Assembly (NCBI RefSeq): GCF_024580525.1 | Contig: NZ_JANIKQ010000011.1 | Span: 1-64,000 of the forward strand | Origin: Neisseria dentiae | GTDB taxonomy: Bacteria > Pseudomonadota > Gammaproteobacteria > Burkholderiales > Neisseriaceae | Direction: 5' to 3' | DNA length: 64,000 nt | Part shown: piece after piece, positions 27,706-36,256 of the stretch | Layout of the letters: every line of letters begins with the position of its first letter | Numbering within the stretch: position 1 is the first letter of the stretch | The notes under the pieces: generated by a model | Databases searched by the model: none | Told to the model about the DNA's origin: nothing | The model's input: only the letters and a program-made list of their open reading frames with translations | Made by a program: the position numbers and the translations under genes

Positions 27706-28875
27706 TTAATTACCTAAATCATTAATACTGTTCACACCGCTAATAATCGGCGAGAACACAAATTGCAGGAATTTCTGAATTTCAGCCACAGGCGCATTCG
27801 ACACATAAACAATATCCTTGTCTTTCACAGGAAAGCGCTGCAACCAAAACAAAGAATTCGGATCCAGCAGATCCATGCGGTAAACCGTAGGCACGTCCAT
27901 CGCCAAATCGTAACCCTTGCCCAGCCACTTATCCTGCTCTCCCTGCGGCAGCGCAGAAACAGGCTGGTAGCGGAACACAAACACGCCCTCGGCATTAGAA
28001 CGCCGGTCTTGCAAACCGCCTACCGCACCGATGGCCTCACCCAAATTCATACCCTTGGCCGAAAACGGCACCTGCTGATTGCGCCCCAACGCACCCAAAG
28101 CCGTGAAACTCAAAGGCTTGGACAACAAAGTCAGCACATCGCCCGGACGCAGCACCACATTTTGCGCCTCATCCGCCGTTACCGTTTCCAAAGCAACCGT
28201 GCGCACCGTATTACCGCGCGTGAGCTGAACGGAAATATCCTGCACACCGCTGTCGGTGCCGCCCACAGCCGCCACCGCATCCAACACGCGCTCATGGTGT
28301 CCGGTAAGCGGCATACGGATACTGCGCCCCGCACGGATTACCGTTACATTGCTTGAATTATTCTGCGCCACGCGCACCATCGCCTGAGGCTGGTTCGCCA
28401 TTTTTTTCAGACGGCCTACGATTTCCTGCTGGATTCTGACCGGCGTTTTACCGCTTACCGCCACATTGCCCAAAAACGGCACCGAAACCATTCCCTTCGT
28501 ATCCACCACCTGCGGCGGCAGGCTTACCATTTGTGCAGAACCCGAGCCAACCGAATTCAGCGCCCCGCCGAACAGCACCGCCGGTGCCGCTTCCCACAGC
28601 GTAATTTCCAACACATCGCCGGCGCCTACCGCATCGGCAAAGCCCGAATGGCGCGTTGCCAGATCGGCTAACGACTGCCCTTTTCCGGCAGAATACAGCG
28701 CGGAAATCACCCGCTCGTCGATATCGACCACGGCAACATCAGGCACAGACACCTGCGCCTGCTGGTGTTGCAAACCCATCACCTTAGTCCGGCTCGGCCC
28801 CGATGTTGGCAAATTACCACATCCGGACAACACCAATAAAACAATACAGCTTTTCAGCAGCTTAAAACGAGTCAT
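27706..28875 (-). CDS. ctrA: capsule export outer-membrane lipoprotein CtrA (Wza/KpsD-type)
   Basis: 389-residue outer-membrane polysaccharide export protein. Signal with lipobox LVLSGC (Cys19). Contains the polysaccharide export domain (VGAGDVLEITLWEAAP) and SLBB-type domains (VIRAGRSIRMPLTGHHERVLDAVAAVGGT; LGALGRNQQVPFSAKGMNLGEAIGAVGGL) typical of the family. Near-identical length to meningococcal CtrA. Start taken as ATG 28875; upstream TTG codons are less likely. First gene of ctrABCD. Its leader contains a terminator-like hairpin (28903-28934). Confidence 0.95.
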   Translation of the reverse strand: MTRFKLLKSCIVLLVLSGCGNLPTSGPSRTKVMGLQHQQAQVSVPDVAVVDIDERVISALYSAGKGQSLADLATRHSGFADAVGAGDVLEITLWEAAPAVLFGGALNSVGSGSAQMVSLPPQVVDTKGMVSVPFLGNVAVSGKTPVRIQQEIVGRLKKMANQPQAMVRVAQNNSSNVTVIRAGRSIRMPLTGHHERVLDAVAAVGGTDSGVQDISVQLTRGNTVRTVALETVTADEAQNVVLRPGDVLTLLSKPLSFTALGALGRNQQVPFSAKGMNLGEAIGAVGGLQDRRSNAEGVFVFRYQPVSALPQGEQDKWLGKGYDLAMDVPTVYRMDLLDPNSLFWLQRFPVKDKDIVYVSNAPVAEIQKFLQFVFSPIISGVNSINDLGN

Positions 28876-28902
28876 CAACAAACTTTCTTTACAAAAGAAA
28901 AC

Positions 28903-28934
28903 AAAATGCGCTTGAAAATCAAGCGCCGCATTTT
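28903..28934 (-). promoter_or_regulatory. leader hairpin of ctrA, attenuator- or thermosensor-like
   Basis: Read on the minus strand, AAAATGCG and CGCATTTT enclose CGCTTGA and TCAAGCG in a long stem with one small bulge, followed by GTTTTCTTTTGT. It lies 28 bases before the ctrA ATG. Stem plus T-rich tract looks like an intrinsic terminator inside a 5' leader, so it may control read-through or translation of the export operon (inference). Confidence 0.5.
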
Positions 28935-29028
28935 ATCACTTTACAACCATTGTCGGCACAGTAACTGAAAATATTTTAACAAAATACCAATCATTTGCTA
29001 AAAAAATAAAAAACAAGATAACAAAATT

Positions 29029-29058
29029 TTTCAAAACTATAACAAATTGCACTATAAT
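29029..29058 (+). promoter_or_regulatory. putative promoter of the capsule biosynthesis operon
   Basis: TATAAT at 29053-29058 with a weak -35-like TTTTCA about 17 bases upstream, 58 bases before the wecB GTG. The divergent region 28876..29116 is AT-rich and must also contain the ctrA promoter, which I cannot place with confidence. Confidence 0.45.
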
Positions 29059-29116
29059 GCAGTCAATTCAAAAACATATGCCAACGTTTTACTTGCCCGA
29101 CAAGAAAGGTTAAACC

Positions 29117-30364
29117 GTGGAAAAAACCAATAACACCACCGATAGTACTCTAACATTTGCATCATTCAACGACCCCTTTCCCCTTAACGCCCACCACGGA
29201 ATCTTCCATTCAGGCGCACCTGTCAAAAAACTGCTGATCGTATTCGGCACCCGCCCCGAAGCCATCAAAATGGCTCCTTTGGTTGAGGGTTTGAAAAAAA
29301 GAAACGCAGACTTCCGCGTCTGCGTAACCGCCCAACACCGCCAAATGCTCGACCAAGTGTTGGAATTGTTCGACATTGTGCCCGACTATGATTTGGACAT
29401 CATGAGCAGCAAACAAACGCTGTCTACCGTAAACTCCGCCATTTTAGAAAAAATCCAACCCGTTTTAGACGACTACAAACCCGATGTTGTTTTTGTGCAC
29501 GGCGATACTGCCACCACCCTGGCAACTGCTTTAGCTGCTTATTACAACCAAATCGATATCGCCCATGTTGAAGCGGGGTTGCGCACCAACGATATCTATT
29601 CCCCCTGGCCTGAAGAAGGCAACCGCAAACTTACCGGTGCTATCGCCAAATATCATTTTGCGCCTACCGAAAGCACCAAAAGCAACCTGCTTCGCGAAGG
29701 TGTTGCGTCCACAGGAATATATGTAACCGGCAACACCGTTATCGACGCCCTGTTTCTAGCCTGCCACAAAATCGACAGCAAAAAAGAATTGATGCAGCAA
29801 TATGCCGGGCAATTCGCTTTTTTAGGCAGCGGCAAAATCGTGCTGATTACCGGGCACCGCAGAGAAAACTTCGGAGAAGGCTTTGAAAACATCTGCCAAG
29901 CCATTTCAAAGTTGGCAGACCAACACGCCGACGTGCAGTTTGTTTATCCCGTCCATCTGAATCCGAACGTGCGCGAACCCGTTAACCGCCTGCTTACAGG
30001 CAAACACAATGTTCATCTGATAGAGCCTTTAGATTATTTAGCTTTTGTTTATCTGATGAGAATGTCTCACCTGATTCTTACCGACTCCGGCGGCATTCAA
30101 GAAGAAGCCCCTTCTTTAGGCAAACCCGTGCTGGTGATGCGTGACACAACAGAGCGACCCGAAGCCGTGGCGGCAGGCACCGTCAAACTGGTCGGCACCT
30201 CCCAAGAAACCATTATCGAACAAGTGGGCCTGCTGTTAACCGATGCCACCGAATACGAAAAGATGGCCGGAGCACACAACCCCTATGGAAACGGAACGGC
30301 CGTAGACCAAATTTTATCGGTATTTACCGAACAACCGGCAACCGAACAACAACTCGCAATTTAA
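29117..30364 (+). CDS. wecB: UDP-N-acetylglucosamine 2-epimerase (capsule precursor)
   Basis: Interconverts UDP-GlcNAc and UDP-ManNAc in the cytoplasm. The core starts at [24 protein letters not shown] and includes [45 protein letters not shown] and [30 protein letters not shown], all standard for non-hydrolysing epimerases. The open frame starts at GTG 29117 (site GAAAGG) and adds about 36 residues before the usual start; no in-frame start codon lies closer to the core. First gene of the synthesis operon, divergent from ctrA. With the next gene it implies a ManNAc/ManNAcA-containing capsule. Confidence 0.92.
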   Translation: MEKTNNTTDSTLTFASFNDPFPLNAHHGIFHSGAPVKKLLIVFGTRPEAIKMAPLVEGLKKRNADFRVCVTAQHRQMLDQVLELFDIVPDYDLDIMSSKQTLSTVNSAILEKIQPVLDDYKPDVVFVHGDTATTLATALAAYYNQIDIAHVEAGLRTNDIYSPWPEEGNRKLTGAIAKYHFAPTESTKSNLLREGVASTGIYVTGNTVIDALFLACHKIDSKKELMQQYAGQFAFLGSGKIVLITGHRRENFGEGFENICQAISKLADQHADVQFVYPVHLNPNVREPVNRLLTGKHNVHLIEPLDYLAFVYLMRMSHLILTDSGGIQEEAPSLGKPVLVMRDTTERPEAVAAGTVKLVGTSQETIIEQVGLLLTDATEYEKMAGAHNPYGNGTAVDQILSVFTEQPATEQQLAI

Positions 30365-30383
30365 TTTTAATAAGGAAAGCGCA

Positions 30384-31652
30384 ATGCAAACTTTTCAAAC
30401 CATTTCCGTTATCGGCTTAGGCTATATCGGCCTGCCCACCGCCGCTGCTTTTGCCGGTCACGGCGTGAAAGTCATCGGTGTAGATGTCAACCAACACGCC
30501 GTAGATACCATCAACCAAGGCAAAATCCACATTGTCGAACCCGACTTGGATACCGCCGTACACCAGTGTGTTACCAACGGTACACTCAAAGCCACTTTAA
30601 CCCCTGAACCTGCCGAAGCATTTTTAATCGCCGTTCCCACCCCGTTTAAAGGCAACGATTACGAACCCGATTTAAGTTACATCGAAGCAGCCAGCAAAGC
30701 CATTGCTCCGGTTTTGAAAAAAGGCGACTTAGTGATTTTAGAATCCACTTCACCCGTTTGCGCCACCGAACAAATGTCTGCCTGGCTGGCCGCAGAACGT
30801 CCCGACTTAAGCTTTCCCCAACAAAAAGGTGAAGATTCCGATATCCGGATCGCCCACTGCCCCGAGCGCGTTCTCCCCGGCCAAGTAATGCGCGAATTGA
30901 TTGAAAACGACCGCATTATCGGTGGCATGACCTCGAAATGTTCGGAACAAGCCGTGGCCTTATATAAAACTTTTGTAAAAGGCGACTGCATTATTACCAA
31001 CGCCCGCACAGCCGAAATGTGCAAACTAACCGAAAACTCTTTCCGCGACGTAAACATCGCCTTTGCCAACGAGCTTTCCATTATTTGCGACAAACTGGAT
31101 ATCAACGTGTGGGAATTGATTTCGCTCGCCAACCGCCACCCCCGTGTCAACATCCTGCAACCGGGCTGCGGTGTAGGAGGCCACTGCATTGCCGTCGATC
31201 CGTGGTTTATCGTTAACAAAACACCTGATTTAGCCAAACTGATCCACACCGCACGCCTGGTAAACGATGGCAAGCCCGAATGGGTTATCGGCAAAATCAA
31301 CGGCGCAGTAATTGAAGCTTTGCAGAAAAACCCCGGCAAAACCATAGCCGACATCAAAATCGCCTGCTTGGGATTAGCATTCAAACCCGATATCGACGAC
31401 TTGCGCGAAAGCCCTGCCTTAAAGATTACCGAACAACTGGCAGAGAAATATCCCAATCAGATTTTGGCGGTTGAGCCGAACGTTGAAACCTTGCCTGCCA
31501 AACTTGCAGCCAAAAATATCCGCCACGCCAAACTGGACAAAGTATTGGAAGAAGCCGATGTTTTGGTGGTTTTGGTTGACCACAAAGAATTTAAAACGAT
31601 TCAGACGGCCTCTGTGGATGCGGTTATTGTAGATACAAAAGGTATTTTGTAA
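30384..31652 (+). CDS. wecC: UDP-N-acetyl-D-mannosamine dehydrogenase
   Basis: NAD-dependent four-electron oxidation of UDP-ManNAc to UDP-ManNAcA. 422 residues of the UDP-glucose/GDP-mannose dehydrogenase family: Rossmann start VIGLGYIGLPTAAAFAGHGVKVIGVDVN, central GEIRD-free substrate region with LTENSFRDVNIAFANEL, and the catalytic Cys in PGCGVGGHCIAVDPWF. C-terminal UDP-binding domain begins at CLGLAFKPDIDDLRESPA. The gene follows wecB by 19 bases and has an AAGGAAAG site. The ORF contains one DUS near its 3' end (about 31600). ManNAcA occurs in capsules such as Mannheimia haemolytica A1 (family knowledge). Confidence 0.93.
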   Translation: MQTFQTISVIGLGYIGLPTAAAFAGHGVKVIGVDVNQHAVDTINQGKIHIVEPDLDTAVHQCVTNGTLKATLTPEPAEAFLIAVPTPFKGNDYEPDLSYIEAASKAIAPVLKKGDLVILESTSPVCATEQMSAWLAAERPDLSFPQQKGEDSDIRIAHCPERVLPGQVMRELIENDRIIGGMTSKCSEQAVALYKTFVKGDCIITNARTAEMCKLTENSFRDVNIAFANELSIICDKLDINVWELISLANRHPRVNILQPGCGVGGHCIAVDPWFIVNKTPDLAKLIHTARLVNDGKPEWVIGKINGAVIEALQKNPGKTIADIKIACLGLAFKPDIDDLRESPALKITEQLAEKYPNQILAVEPNVETLPAKLAAKNIRHAKLDKVLEEADVLVVLVDHKEFKTIQTASVDAVIVDTKGIL

Positions 31653-31692
31653 GCATCAGATTTAAATGCTAGGTTCAGATGATTTCTAAATA

Positions 31693-31763
31693 AGTTTTAT
31701 GGATTGGCTTTCGAGCAGGTATCAGCATCTTATCCCTTGATGAATTCCCCAATCCATAAAACT
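31693..31763. repeat. long inverted repeat between wecC and the glycosyltransferase genes
   Basis: AGTTTTATGGATTGG (31693-31707) and its perfect inverse complement (31749-31763), 41 bases apart. It could fold into a large stem-loop in the operon transcript at the junction of GC-balanced and AT-rich DNA. Terminator, processing site or scar of an insertion are all possible. Confidence 0.5.
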
Positions 31764-31809
31764 ATGGCAGCAAAAACAAAATTATTCTATATATAGTTAA
31801 GTTACCCAT

Positions 31810-33870
31810 ATGAATAAAATAGATTTAGATAATTTAAAAAGCCGTTTCCATCAGGAAAATATACAACTCAATGATACACAGCTTGAAAAAACTGTTAAAT
31901 TGTTTACAGAATTCTCAAACAGTATTCAAGAAGAACAAGAAAAAAAAATCAATCAATTACAAGACGAGCTATATCATTTACGTGTAGAAAAAAGCAAATA
32001 CCAACTGTTATTAACTCAGCGCTTTCAAGATAAAAATAACCAAACGATTGCTTATCAATTTGGTCGCCTAATACTAGATTTTTTTAAAAACCCCATTCGT
32101 AACTTCATTACCCCAAATGCCCTATTATCAATTTACATACAATATTTAAACCGCAAGGCAAAAAAAAATCCACATACATTTTTTGAAAAAAAATGTATGG
32201 AATGGTTTAAGCATCTGGGGGCTAAAAAGCCAATTGATGATACATTCGACGCTTTGGTGCATGCTCCCTCCTCTCCCGTGGAGCAACAGGATATTAGAGC
32301 AACATCAGTAAGTAACGCACCCACAAAAAAACGTAAAGCATTGAAACGCAACTTCCCCCATAAAAAAGCTAAAGAACTGAAAGTTGCCATCATTTTAGAC
32401 GAGTTCAGCTTCAATTCATTCAAAGACGAATTTACGCCACTAATTATTACACCAAGTAATTGGAAAATGGTTTTTGCGCAGCAGAAACCCGACTTGTTTT
32501 TTTGTGAATCCGCCTGGAGCGGTACAGATAGTGTTAACAGACCTTGGAAAGGGAAAATTTATGCCAGCGTAAATTTTCCAAAGGAAAACCGTAATGAATT
32601 ACTTGAAATCTTAGATTACTGTAATACACACGGTATTCCAACCATATTTTGGAATAAAGAAGATCCGACTCATTATCCCGACCGTGTCCATGATTTTGTA
32701 AAAACAGCCTGCCTGTTTGATTTTGTCTTTACAACCGCCCAAGAGTGTGTAGAACAATACAAACAGGAATACGGCCTTGAAAATGTATATGCTTTGCCGT
32801 TTGCAACCAATCCGGCAGTTTTCAACCCTATCGACAACCCTGAAACCCCACGTACAGAAAAGATAGTGTTCGCAGGGAGTTGGTATGCTAACCATATTGA
32901 ACGTTCCAAAACAATGCACAAATTGTTTGATAGCTTAATCGGCAACGGTTATGAGCTGGAATTTTATAATCGATACTATAACGACAATGATCCAAACCAC
33001 TTAATTCCCGAACAATATCGGAAATATGAAAAACCAAGTGTTTCCAATAAGGAAACCAGCCGTATTTATAAATCCAGTCTGTTCGGTCTGAATTTGAATA
33101 CTGTAGTAGATTCCGAAACAATGTTCGCCAGACGGGTATTTGAGTTGATGTCTAGCAACACTTTGGTATTGTCGAACTATTCCAAAGGAATGGAAAAAAT
33201 ATTTGGCAATAATGTGCTTTTTCTAGATACGGAGCCGAGCCGCCTGAAAGCTTTAACCCATCAGGAAATTGAGCAAATTAGAGAGGAGAATCTGAATAAT
33301 GTTTTGGCAAACCACACTTATCAAAAACGCTTTGAAAGTATCTTAAATACTGTAGGAATTATTTATGATAAAGAACAAGAAAAAATCACCCTAACTGTAA
33401 AAGTATCAAATACAGAACAACTGCAAGAAGAAATCCGCATATTTCAACAAAAGTTCCGTGATGATAAATATCGCCTGCTTGCCGTATTGACTGATGCAAT
33501 TTCTGATTTAGATGCTGCCAAGCTTTATTCGGAGCTCAACTATCAGAAAATCAATATACTTGCTGAGTCTTATGTGAAACGTTATGGAAATGAGCGTTCT
33601 AAATATTTAGAAACGCCTTATTTTGCTCTAACCGACAGTTTAAAAGCCTTGGAGCATACCACTATTGAAAAAGCCCTATTGCATAGCAGTTATGTTTCGG
33701 ACGACTACATCGCACTTAACGCTCATAGAAAACAAAAATATATATTTGAACCTAAAATGAAAATGAACCATATTTTTGCATCTGCACAAAAATTCACTGA
33801 AGCTATAACTTACTTTAACCAAACAGTAGATTATCCCATTTACTACATCAACAAACAGGAGAGTGAATGA
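31810..33870 (+). CDS. large CgeB-like capsule glycosyltransferase with N-terminal coiled coil
   Basis: 686 residues in three parts. Residues 1-75 form a coiled coil (FSNSIQEEQEKKINQLQDELYHLRVEKSKYQ). About 185-520 is a GT-B fold glycosyltransferase of the CgeB/Glyco_trans_1_2 type, with FFCESAWSG, IPTIFWNKEDPTHY, VYALPFATNPAVFNP and SETMFARRVFELMSSNTLVLSNYSKGME. About 540-686 is an unassigned C-terminal region. The middle part is similar to the protein at 38618..39598. Very AT-rich for this genome; two nine-A tracts lie in the 5' part. Stop overlaps the next gene by four bases. Specific sugar unknown. Confidence 0.65.
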   Translation: MNKIDLDNLKSRFHQENIQLNDTQLEKTVKLFTEFSNSIQEEQEKKINQLQDELYHLRVEKSKYQLLLTQRFQDKNNQTIAYQFGRLILDFFKNPIRNFITPNALLSIYIQYLNRKAKKNPHTFFEKKCMEWFKHLGAKKPIDDTFDALVHAPSSPVEQQDIRATSVSNAPTKKRKALKRNFPHKKAKELKVAIILDEFSFNSFKDEFTPLIITPSNWKMVFAQQKPDLFFCESAWSGTDSVNRPWKGKIYASVNFPKENRNELLEILDYCNTHGIPTIFWNKEDPTHYPDRVHDFVKTACLFDFVFTTAQECVEQYKQEYGLENVYALPFATNPAVFNPIDNPETPRTEKIVFAGSWYANHIERSKTMHKLFDSLIGNGYELEFYNRYYNDNDPNHLIPEQYRKYEKPSVSNKETSRIYKSSLFGLNLNTVVDSETMFARRVFELMSSNTLVLSNYSKGMEKIFGNNVLFLDTEPSRLKALTHQEIEQIREENLNNVLANHTYQKRFESILNTVGIIYDKEQEKITLTVKVSNTEQLQEEIRIFQQKFRDDKYRLLAVLTDAISDLDAAKLYSELNYQKINILAESYVKRYGNERSKYLETPYFALTDSLKALEHTTIEKALLHSSYVSDDYIALNAHRKQKYIFEPKMKMNHIFASAQKFTEAITYFNQTVDYPIYYINKQESE

Positions 33871-36233
33871 TGAATATTAGTGTCATTATTCCCTGTTACA
33901 ATGCTATTGGTAAGGTAGAGGCCTGCATCGCATCTCTAAAAAATATTGATTATCCAGACTCACAATATGAAGTTATTTTTGTAGATGATTGCTCCAAAGA
34001 CGGCACATTGGCATATCTAACCGAGCAGGCAGCACAACATCCCAATTGGAAAGTGCTGAAAATGAACCAAAATAGCGGCTCACCCTCCGAACCCCGCAAT
34101 CTCGGTATATCGCATGCAGTCGGTGAATATATTTTTTTCCTTGATTGTGATGATGAAATTTTTAGTGATACATTGAACATACATATGCAGGCTGCCAAAC
34201 AGCAGAATGCAGATATTGTGCGCGGTTATCTTATTGTGAATGATGGCAACAAACATTTTCCTGCCAATCGAATTTTAGAAAATATTGATAACTTAAGTAA
34301 AAATGAAATAATTGAAACCATTATTCGAAAGCAAAGCACAACCGTACCCAGCCTGATTAAACGCAGCTTACTAAAAAAACACCAAGTCAAATGGCATTCT
34401 GATCTCAGAATGGGGGAGGATACGATTTATTTGGCTGACGTATTATCTGTTGCTAACCGTATTGTCTATATCGATCACCCGACATTTATTTATAACAAAA
34501 AAATCAATGAAGAAGCCTCTTCAACGCAAAGCTATGGCTCCCGCGAACTAAAAAACCATTTAACTGTTTGGCAAACTGCCCAAGAGAAGCTCGCCAAGCA
34601 AGGCGTAGATTATTATACAGCCCGCCTGCAAGTTGGCTTGCAAACAGCAATCCAATCCATGATTACCTATAACCGCTTTGACATTAGCGAAAACGACTTC
34701 ATCGAATTTTCTAAGTTTATAAATAAAAACAAACGGTTAATAAATAGCTTTAACTACAATACGCGTATTAAAAGCGTATTAAACGAAATTTACAATAGCA
34801 ATTACCAAGGTTTTCTCGAAGCTATTAAACTCAGGTTAGTCATAGCCGGCTATGATTTGAAATTTATCAAACCCGTTTTACCGGAGTTGGAAAAATTCTA
34901 TCAAATTCAGATAGATGAATGGTCTGGACACAATACCCACAACGAGCAGCACAGCGAAAAATGTTTACAATGGGCCGAGATCGTGTTTTGCGAATGGATG
35001 CTGGGCAACGCCGTATGGTATAGCCAGCGGATTAAAGAGAACCAAAAGCTCTTTATCCGCATGCACCGTTTTGAACTGACAACTTCTTGGTTCAAACAAA
35101 TAGACTTCACAAAAGTCAACCGTGTGTTTGCCGTATCACTCTATTTCTTTGAAAAATTGGTGGAATATACCCGCATTTCCCGCTCACAAGCCTGCCTGCT
35201 GCCCAATTATTTGGATAGTAATGATTACGATCGTTCCGAAAGTGAAGAAAAGCTCTTCAACCTCGGGATCATCGGTATCCTACCTTCAAGAAAAGGCTAT
35301 CTAAATGCACTGAAATTATTGAAGAATCTTATTAACAAAGACAAAAAATACCGCTTATACGTTTACGGGAAAATGCCGGAAGAATTACCTTGGGTAAAAA
35401 GCAATCCAACAGAAATGACTTATTTCAACGAATGTAAACAATTTATTAAGCAACACAATTTACAGAAACACGTTATCGTTAAAGGTTGGGTTAACGTTAA
35501 AACAGAATTAAAAAATATCGGCTTTATCTTATCCACAAGCGATAACGAGGAAATCCCGGAAAGCTTCCATATTGCACCAGCAGATGGCTTTTCTTCGGGG
35601 AACCAAGGCATATTGTTGAATTGGAACGGCGTAGAGTATATCTATCCCAAAAAATATATATTCGACTCACTTGAGCTAATGACAGAACATATCCATGCCC
35701 AAAACACATTAAATAAATTCAACCGCTATAATCAGCAAGGCTTGGAAATGATTCAAGAGCGTTACTCAGTAGAAGCCTTTGTCAAGCAGCTTCGGCGACA
35801 GTTCCGCATTTCTGCAACCCTTTTCCCGACTGCACCTGCACCAAGAGAGGACGATACAGCAAATCGTAAATGCCTTGTAGAAATTAGCAATCGCAAGCTC
35901 ACTGCCGAAGGTATTGTTATCAAACTACCTAAAGAAGCACAAAGCAACTGTAAATTAATCTTGGAATACAGCCTACAGCTTTCTGCCAACACCAAAGTTA
36001 ATGCTGCTTTGGTTGCCCTTAAATCGGCCAATACAGAACCCGTATCAGGATTTAAGCTATCTGATCTCAAAGAAATCGGTCTGTATAAATATCTGAATAC
36101 AACAGCCGGCGGACAAAATCATTTTTTAGAAATAACATTATCTAAAAATAATATGGTTGAGCAATTAAGATTTGTTTTATGGCAAAAAGATGCTGATATT
36201 GAATTAACAAATGTTAATTTAATCAAATTTTAA
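33867..36233 (+). CDS. two-domain GT2 + GT4-like glycosyltransferase, candidate capsule polymerase
   Basis: 788 residues. Residues 1-250 are a GT2 (GT-A) domain: MMNISVIIPCYNAIGKVEACIASL, VIFVDDCSKDGT, EPRNLGISHAVGEYIFFLDCDDEIF (metal motif DCDD) and MGEDTIYLADVLS (acidic ED). About 370-660 resembles a GT-B/GT4 domain, with NLGIIGILPSRKGYLNALKLL, VIVKGWV and ESFHIAPADGFSSGNQGILLNW. The last 51 residues (from 738, GLYKYLNTTAG) form a module shared with the next two proteins. Two transferase domains in one protein are typical of polymerases making disaccharide-repeat capsules (inference). Follows the previous gene with a four-base overlap; AGGAGAG site. Confidence 0.7.
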   Translation: MMNISVIIPCYNAIGKVEACIASLKNIDYPDSQYEVIFVDDCSKDGTLAYLTEQAAQHPNWKVLKMNQNSGSPSEPRNLGISHAVGEYIFFLDCDDEIFSDTLNIHMQAAKQQNADIVRGYLIVNDGNKHFPANRILENIDNLSKNEIIETIIRKQSTTVPSLIKRSLLKKHQVKWHSDLRMGEDTIYLADVLSVANRIVYIDHPTFIYNKKINEEASSTQSYGSRELKNHLTVWQTAQEKLAKQGVDYYTARLQVGLQTAIQSMITYNRFDISENDFIEFSKFINKNKRLINSFNYNTRIKSVLNEIYNSNYQGFLEAIKLRLVIAGYDLKFIKPVLPELEKFYQIQIDEWSGHNTHNEQHSEKCLQWAEIVFCEWMLGNAVWYSQRIKENQKLFIRMHRFELTTSWFKQIDFTKVNRVFAVSLYFFEKLVEYTRISRSQACLLPNYLDSNDYDRSESEEKLFNLGIIGILPSRKGYLNALKLLKNLINKDKKYRLYVYGKMPEELPWVKSNPTEMTYFNECKQFIKQHNLQKHVIVKGWVNVKTELKNIGFILSTSDNEEIPESFHIAPADGFSSGNQGILLNWNGVEYIYPKKYIFDSLELMTEHIHAQNTLNKFNRYNQQGLEMIQERYSVEAFVKQLRRQFRISATLFPTAPAPREDDTANRKCLVEISNRKLTAEGIVIKLPKEAQSNCKLILEYSLQLSANTKVNAALVALKSANTEPVSGFKLSDLKEIGLYKYLNTTAGGQNHFLEITLSKNNMVEQLRFVLWQKDADIELTNVNLIKF

Positions 36234-36256
36234 CTATTACTACTATAGAGGTTAAT

